From the NCBI GenBank assembly GCA_050331395.1, contig JBHJGX010000008.1, positions 26,568 to 90,567 of the forward strand: a stretch of 64,000 nt of DNA, given 5' to 3'. The notes under the pieces were generated by a model, which was not told the DNA's origin, did not search any database, and saw only the letters and a program-made list of their open reading frames with translations. The DNA comes from Thermohalobaculum sp050331395 (lineage in GTDB: Bacteria > Pseudomonadota > Alphaproteobacteria > Rhodobacterales > Rhodobacteraceae). The translations under genes were made by a program, and so were the position numbers. Of the stretch, positions 59,846 through 64,000 are shown piece by piece. Position 1 is the first letter of the stretch; each line of letters begins with the position of its first letter.

Positions 59846-61161
59846 CCGTCACGCTTTCGGAGATGCAGAGCCGCGCCATCGCGGCGATCCGCGACTGGTA
59901 CGAGACCCGCCGCCACGAGCAGCAGGTGTTCCGGGTGTTCGGCTATGCCGGGACCGGCAAGACCACGACCACCGCGCAGGCAATCGAGGCGCTGGGGTTG
60001 GCGCCGATGACCCCCGGCGCGCCGGGCGGCGTGCTCTTTGGCGCGTTCACGGGCAAGGCCGCGCTCGTCATGACGCGCAAGGGCACGCCCGCGCAGACCA
60101 TCCACAGCCTGATCTACCGCGTGTCCGAGGCGACGCCGGAAGAGATCGAGCGGGTGACCGAGGATCTGGCGACACTCCGGCGCGAGCTGCCGCGCATGGG
60201 GCCGGCCGAGCGCGATTTCGCCATGACGCGGATCGCCCAGCTCGAGATGCGGCTCGAGGACATTCACCAGCCGAAGTTCCTGATCAACGAGCAGTCGATC
60301 CTGCGCGACGTGGACCTGCTGGTGCTCGACGAGGTGTCGATGGTGGGCGAGGACCTGGGCCGCGACCTTCTCGCCTTCGGCAAGCCGATCCTCGTGCTCG
60401 GCGATCCGGGCCAGCTGCCGCCCGTGAAAGGGGCCGGCTTCTTCACCGAGGCCGCGCCCGACGTGATGCTGACCGAAGTGCACCGGCAGGCCGAGGACAG
60501 CGCCATCCTGCGGCTTGCGACGCTGGCCCGCGAGGGACTGCCGATCCCGATGGGCGCGCATGACGACCACGTCTGGAAGATGTCGCGCTTTGATGTCGGC
60601 CCGGCGCAGATGCTGCGCGGCGGCCAGGTGCTCTGCGGCACCAACGCGACGCGGCGCTGGCTGAACACCGCCATGAAGCGCGCGGCCGGGTTCGAGGCCG
60701 ACTATCCGACAGGCCACGGCGAGAAGATCATCTGCCTGAAGAACCGCCACGATCTCGGGCTGATCAACGGCATGTTCCTGACACTCAGCAACGTGCGCCA
60801 GGGTCGCCATTGGAGCGCCATTGGTCCGAGCGACAATGGCGACGACGACGCCTTCGCCTTCAGCGCCATGGTCGAGACCGAGGACGGCGAGACCATCGCC
60901 GGACGGCAGAGCTTCTGGCGCGGCGAATACGCCGACCACATCGCCTACGACCCAGAGCGGGGGCGCAGGGAATGGCAGATCAAGCGCGGCCTCATCGAGA
61001 GCAGCTGGGGCTACGCGATCACCTGTCACAAGGCGCAGGGTTCGCAATGGGAGAACGTGGTCGTCTTCGACGATGGCTTCGGCCGCTCGGCGGCCGACAG
61101 GAACCGCTGGCTCTACACCGCCATCACACGCGCGGAATGGGGGCTCGTGATCCTTGCTTGA
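59842..61161 (+). CDS. SF1B DNA helicase (RecD/Dda-like)
   Basis: A 439-residue helicase: motif I GYAGTGKTTT (Lys40), FTGKAALVM, motif II LLVLDEVSMVG, motif III LGDPGQLPPVKG, LTEVHRQ, and motifs V/VI AITCHKAQGSQWENVVV and LYTAITRAEWGL. The Dda/RecD-like set is complete, so an active 5'-3' helicase is expected. Translationally coupled to the nuclease; together they could process DNA ends or act at the element's fork. The end overlaps the next gene by 8 bp. Confidence 0.92.
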   Translation: MTVTLSEMQSRAIAAIRDWYETRRHEQQVFRVFGYAGTGKTTTTAQAIEALGLAPMTPGAPGGVLFGAFTGKAALVMTRKGTPAQTIHSLIYRVSEATPEEIERVTEDLATLRRELPRMGPAERDFAMTRIAQLEMRLEDIHQPKFLINEQSILRDVDLLVLDEVSMVGEDLGRDLLAFGKPILVLGDPGQLPPVKGAGFFTEAAPDVMLTEVHRQAEDSAILRLATLAREGLPIPMGAHDDHVWKMSRFDVGPAQMLRGGQVLCGTNATRRWLNTAMKRAAGFEADYPTGHGEKIICLKNRHDLGLINGMFLTLSNVRQGRHWSAIGPSDNGDDDAFAFSAMVETEDGETIAGRQSFWRGEYADHIAYDPERGRREWQIKRGLIESSWGYAITCHKAQGSQWENVVVFDDGFGRSAADRNRWLYTAITRAEWGLVILA

Positions 61162-64000
61162 CCTCAACGACGCCCTCCCGCCCATCACAGACGCGCCGCG
61201 CTACGATCTCGACCTGATCGTCGAGCGTCTGCGCGAGAGCGCCGCGCACTGGGTGCCCGACCTCTTCCCACGCGGCCGCCGGTCCGGCGACGAGTGGCGC
61301 CTCGCCAATATCCGGGCGATGCGCCCCGCAACACCGGCTCCTGCGTCATCACGCTGCGCGGTGCGCATGCCGGCGACTGGATCGACTTCGACGGCAACCA
61401 TGGCGGCGGACCCATCAGCGCGATCGAGGAAGCGACCGGGCTCGATGGTCGCGCCCTGATCGCCTGCGCTGCCGAGATCGCCGGCGTCACCCCGGGCGCG
61501 CCCGAGCGGCGGGCGCCCGCGACGCCGCCGACGCCGAAGCGCGACGCCACTTGGGAGATCGCGCATATCCTGTCCTCGGCGCAGCCGCTCGCGGGCACGC
61601 CGGCTGCGGACTACCTCGCGGGCCGCGGTCTGGATGTCCCTGCCGAGGCCGATCTGCTCTTCCATCCCGACCTCGCGCACTACGAGACGAAGACCGGCTA
61701 TCCGGCGCTCGTGGGCCAGGTGCGCGACCGGAACGGCGATGTCATCGGGCTGCACCGCACTTGGCTTTCGGCAGAGCCTGACGGCAGCATCCGCAAGGCC
61801 CCGCTCGACAAGGCCAAGAAGATGCTCGGCCGTGTGGCCAGCGGCGCCGTGCGGCTCGCGCCCATCGGCGACAGGCTGGCGCTGTCGGAGGGCATCGAGA
61901 CCGGCCTCGCGGCCATGACCGCCTGCCCCGATCTGCCCGTCTGGGCCACGCTCTCGACCTCGGGCCTCGAACAGGTCGAACTGCCGCCGGCCGCCACGCG
62001 CATCGTGATCCTCGCCGACAACGACGCCTCGGGCGCCGGCCTGCGCGCCGCGGATGCGGCCGCAAGGCGGCTGCGCGCGCAGGGGCGTGACGTCGCCATC
62101 GCCGTGCCGCCCGGGGAAGGCCAGGACTTCAACGATCTCCTGCTGAGCGACGGCGCCGTGGCCGTGGCGCGCGTGATCGCCGCCGCGGGGTCGGCCGTCG
62201 AGGCCGAGACGGTGATGCAGATCGGGCAGCACCGCCCGCTCAACTACCAGGGCTCGGGAGACACGGTCCCGACGCTGCGCGCCGACGAGGGCGATCTGGC
62301 GCGCGCGAACGAGCAGGTCTGGAGCCTGCTCATGGCCTCGAACCGCCGTCCCTGGCTCTTCCGCCTGGCAGGCCAGCCCGCATGGGTCGTACCCGACGAC
62401 GAGGGCCGGCCCGTCGCCACCGCGGTGGGCGAGGAGCAGCTCCGCCACATGCTGGCGCGACTCGCCCGCTGGGTGCGGGTGAACGCCAAGGGCGAGCCGA
62501 TCCCCGCGCCGCCGCCCATGCCGGTGGTCAAGTCGGTGCTCGCCACCCCCGACCCCGCGCTGCCCGTGCTGACCGGCATCGTGAACACGCCGGTGTTCGG
62601 GCGAAACGGCACGCTGCTCACCACGCCCGGCTATCATCCGGACGCGCGGCTCCTTTACGTCCCGGCGCCGGGCTTCGCCGTGCCGGACATCCCCGTCAGG
62701 CCCACACCGGCGGAAATTGCGGCTGCGCGCACGCTGATCTGCGAGGATCTCCTCGGGGACTTTCCCTTCACGGGCGATGCCGAGCGCTCCCATGTCGTGG
62801 CGCTCCTGCTGCTGGGCTTCCTGCGCGGCATGATCGACGGGCCGACGCCGCTGCATCTGATCGAGAAGCCCGCGCCCGGCACCGGCGCCACGCTGATGAT
62901 CGACGCGATCACGGGCATCCTGACCGGCGCGGGCGCCAGCGTCATGACCGAGGGGCGCGACGACGAGGAATGGCGCAAGCGCGTGACCGCGAAGCTCCGT
63001 CAGATCCCGTCCATCGTGCTGATCGACAACCTGCGCGCCACGCTCGACAGCTCGGCCCTCGCCGCCGCGCTCACGGCGCCCTTCTGGGAGGACCGCATCC
63101 TCGGCCATTCCGAGATGGCGCGGCTGCCGATCCGCTGCCTCTGGATCGCCACCGGCAACAACCCGGAGTTCTCCAACGAGATGGCCCGGCGTCTCGTGCG
63201 CATCCGCCTCGATCCGCACACCGACCGCCCCTGGCAGCGCTCCGACTTCCGCCACCCCGACCTGATGAGCTGGGTGCGCGCCAACCGGGCGCGACTGGTC
63301 GCGGCCTGCCTGACGCTCTGCCAGGCCTGGATCGCCGCCGGCCGGCCGCGCGGCGGGCGCAGCATCGGCTCCTTCGAGAACTGGGCGCATATGCTCGGCG
63401 GCGTGCTCGAGGTGGCCGGCATCCCCGGTTTTCTCGGCAATCTCGAGGAGATGATGGCGGCCTCCGACAGCGAGGGCGCCGCCTGGAACGCCTTCATCGG
63501 CGCCTGGTGGGACCGCTTCGGCACCGCCGAGGTGACGGCTGCCGAGGTCTACGACATCGCGCTCTTCTGCGATCCGCCGCCGCCGATGAGCGGCGCCAAC
63601 GAGCAGGCGCGCAAGACCAGCTTCGGGATGTCGATCGGGCGCATGCGGGATCGGGTGTTCCGGCTGGGCGATCTCCGCGTCCGGCTGGTGAAAGCCGGCA
63701 CGTACCGGCGCGCCGCGAAGTGGCGGCTGAAGGTCGCCGAGGAGGAAAAGGCCTCGGGAACGGCCCGCTGCAGCGCCGATGCGTGTGAACCTCGGGCCGG
63801 TCGTGTGAGCCTCGAAAACGAAGGCTCACACGCGCAAGGCCCTGATACCAAACAGAAATGTGAGCCTTGTGAACCTTGTGAACCTCTCCCGACCCTTACG
63901 CGTGCGTGCACGCGCGCGCACACGAGAGGTGATGCCGGACAAGGTTCACAAGGTTTACAAGGCTCTCAAAGCCGAGCAAATACAGTGACTTGCGGGTATG
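61154..64000 (+). CDS. Toprim primase/helicase-like protein with apparent frameshift, runs past right edge
   Basis: Starts TTG, overlapping the helicase end. The N-terminus (WVPDLFPRGRRSGDEWRLANIR) is a DUF7146-type primase start, but that frame then turns into nonsense and stops at 61459. The conserved continuation (GDAPRNTGSCVITLRGAHAG and on) is in the next frame from about 61316, so one G seems to be missing near 61314-61316. The shifted frame stays open to 64000: Toprim core (LSEGIETGLAA, RIVILADND about 61880-62030) and an AAA-type part with IVLIDNL and IATGNNPE. The P-loop-like PAPGTGATL has Ala where Lys is expected. C-terminus is outside the window. Confidence 0.75.
63784..63965. repeat. 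Array of 9-bp TGTGARCCT-type repeats with a 23-bp inverted pair
   Basis: Copies of TGTGAACCT/TGTGAGCCT start at 63784, 63804, 63859, 63868 and 63877, the last three in tandem with a 9-bp period. Inverted copies lie at 63819-63830 and from 63939 with the same 9-bp period. Arms 63862-63884 and 63943-63965 match at 22 of 23 positions as an inverted repeat. The spacer holds an alternating purine-pyrimidine run (GTGCGTGCACGCGCGCGCAC). Could be an origin, iteron array or Rep-binding region. Confidence 0.75.

Noticed and set aside
61201..63390. 729-codon minus-strand frame opposite the primase gene
   Set aside because: Composition is typical of GC shadow frames and the plus-strand Toprim and AAA motifs are unmistakable.
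62382..63788. 468-codon plus-strand frame inside the primase region
   Set aside because: Different frame from the conserved protein; repeated RRR/RAP composition. The real frame is open to the window end.
63859..63965. CRISPR-like array
   Set aside because: Repeats are only 9 bp, tandem without unique spacers of constant length, and partly inverted; the Cas4-like gene nearby belongs to a phage-type recombination module.

Overview
This 64 kb window comes from a high-GC alphaproteobacterium. It is most likely a member of the Rhodobacterales (Roseobacter/Paracoccus group). The evidence is a SAM-II riboswitch in front of metZ, a VPLPA-type sorting-signal protein, the aerobic cobaltochelatase pair cobS-cobT behind a bolA/J-domain/DUF3253 block, and many 4-bp ATGA/GTGA gene overlaps. 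No species can be named from the sequence alone.

Positions 1-43,554 look like ordinary chromosome. They begin with the tail of a peptide-type substrate-binding protein, then ndk, a TPR protein and stress/metabolic genes (GST, metZ, folE, RNase T2, azoR/LysR). A photolyase-like operon follows. Positions 14,095-21,104 hold a cell-envelope cluster: a HAD-UbiA fusion, GtrA, a GT39-type transferase, a GT2 transferase, and close relatives of DprE1 and DprE2. Together these could make polyprenyl-phosphate-linked arabinofuranose (or a related pentofuranose) and transfer it across the inner membrane. Next come glmS-glmU, gph, an uncharacterised three-gene operon with a membrane-anchored ParA-type ATPase (26,467-29,072), tRNA-Arg, thiD, a TerC-family protein, gatB, cobS/cobT and several small envelope proteins.

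A genomic island appears to start right after tRNA-Ser (43,465-43,554) and runs past the right edge. Its first part is a type I restriction-modification operon (hsdR-hsdS-X-hsdM). X encodes a SIR2-like/DUF4917 protein translationally coupled to its neighbours. Then come a four-gene serine-recombinase module joined by ATGA overlaps and a 733-residue protein I cannot place. The last part (55,714-64,000) is a phage- or satellite-like replication/recombination module. It contains a Com-like zinc finger, a sigma-like regulator, a Sak4-type RecA-fold ATPase, a DUF669-like protein, a Cas4-like Fe-S nuclease, an SF1B helicase and a Toprim primase with an apparent frameshift. At its right end is a strongly structured array of 9-bp repeats that could be an origin or a binding-site array.

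The best candidates for new biology are the SIR2-like gene inside the hsd operon, the HMA-like/membrane-ParA trio, the repeat array in the 3' end of the primase gene, the orphan 733-residue protein, and the alphaproteobacterial polyprenyl-arabinose pathway with its HAD-UbiA fusion. A stand-alone terminator at 2,080-2,108 also points to an unannotated small RNA.
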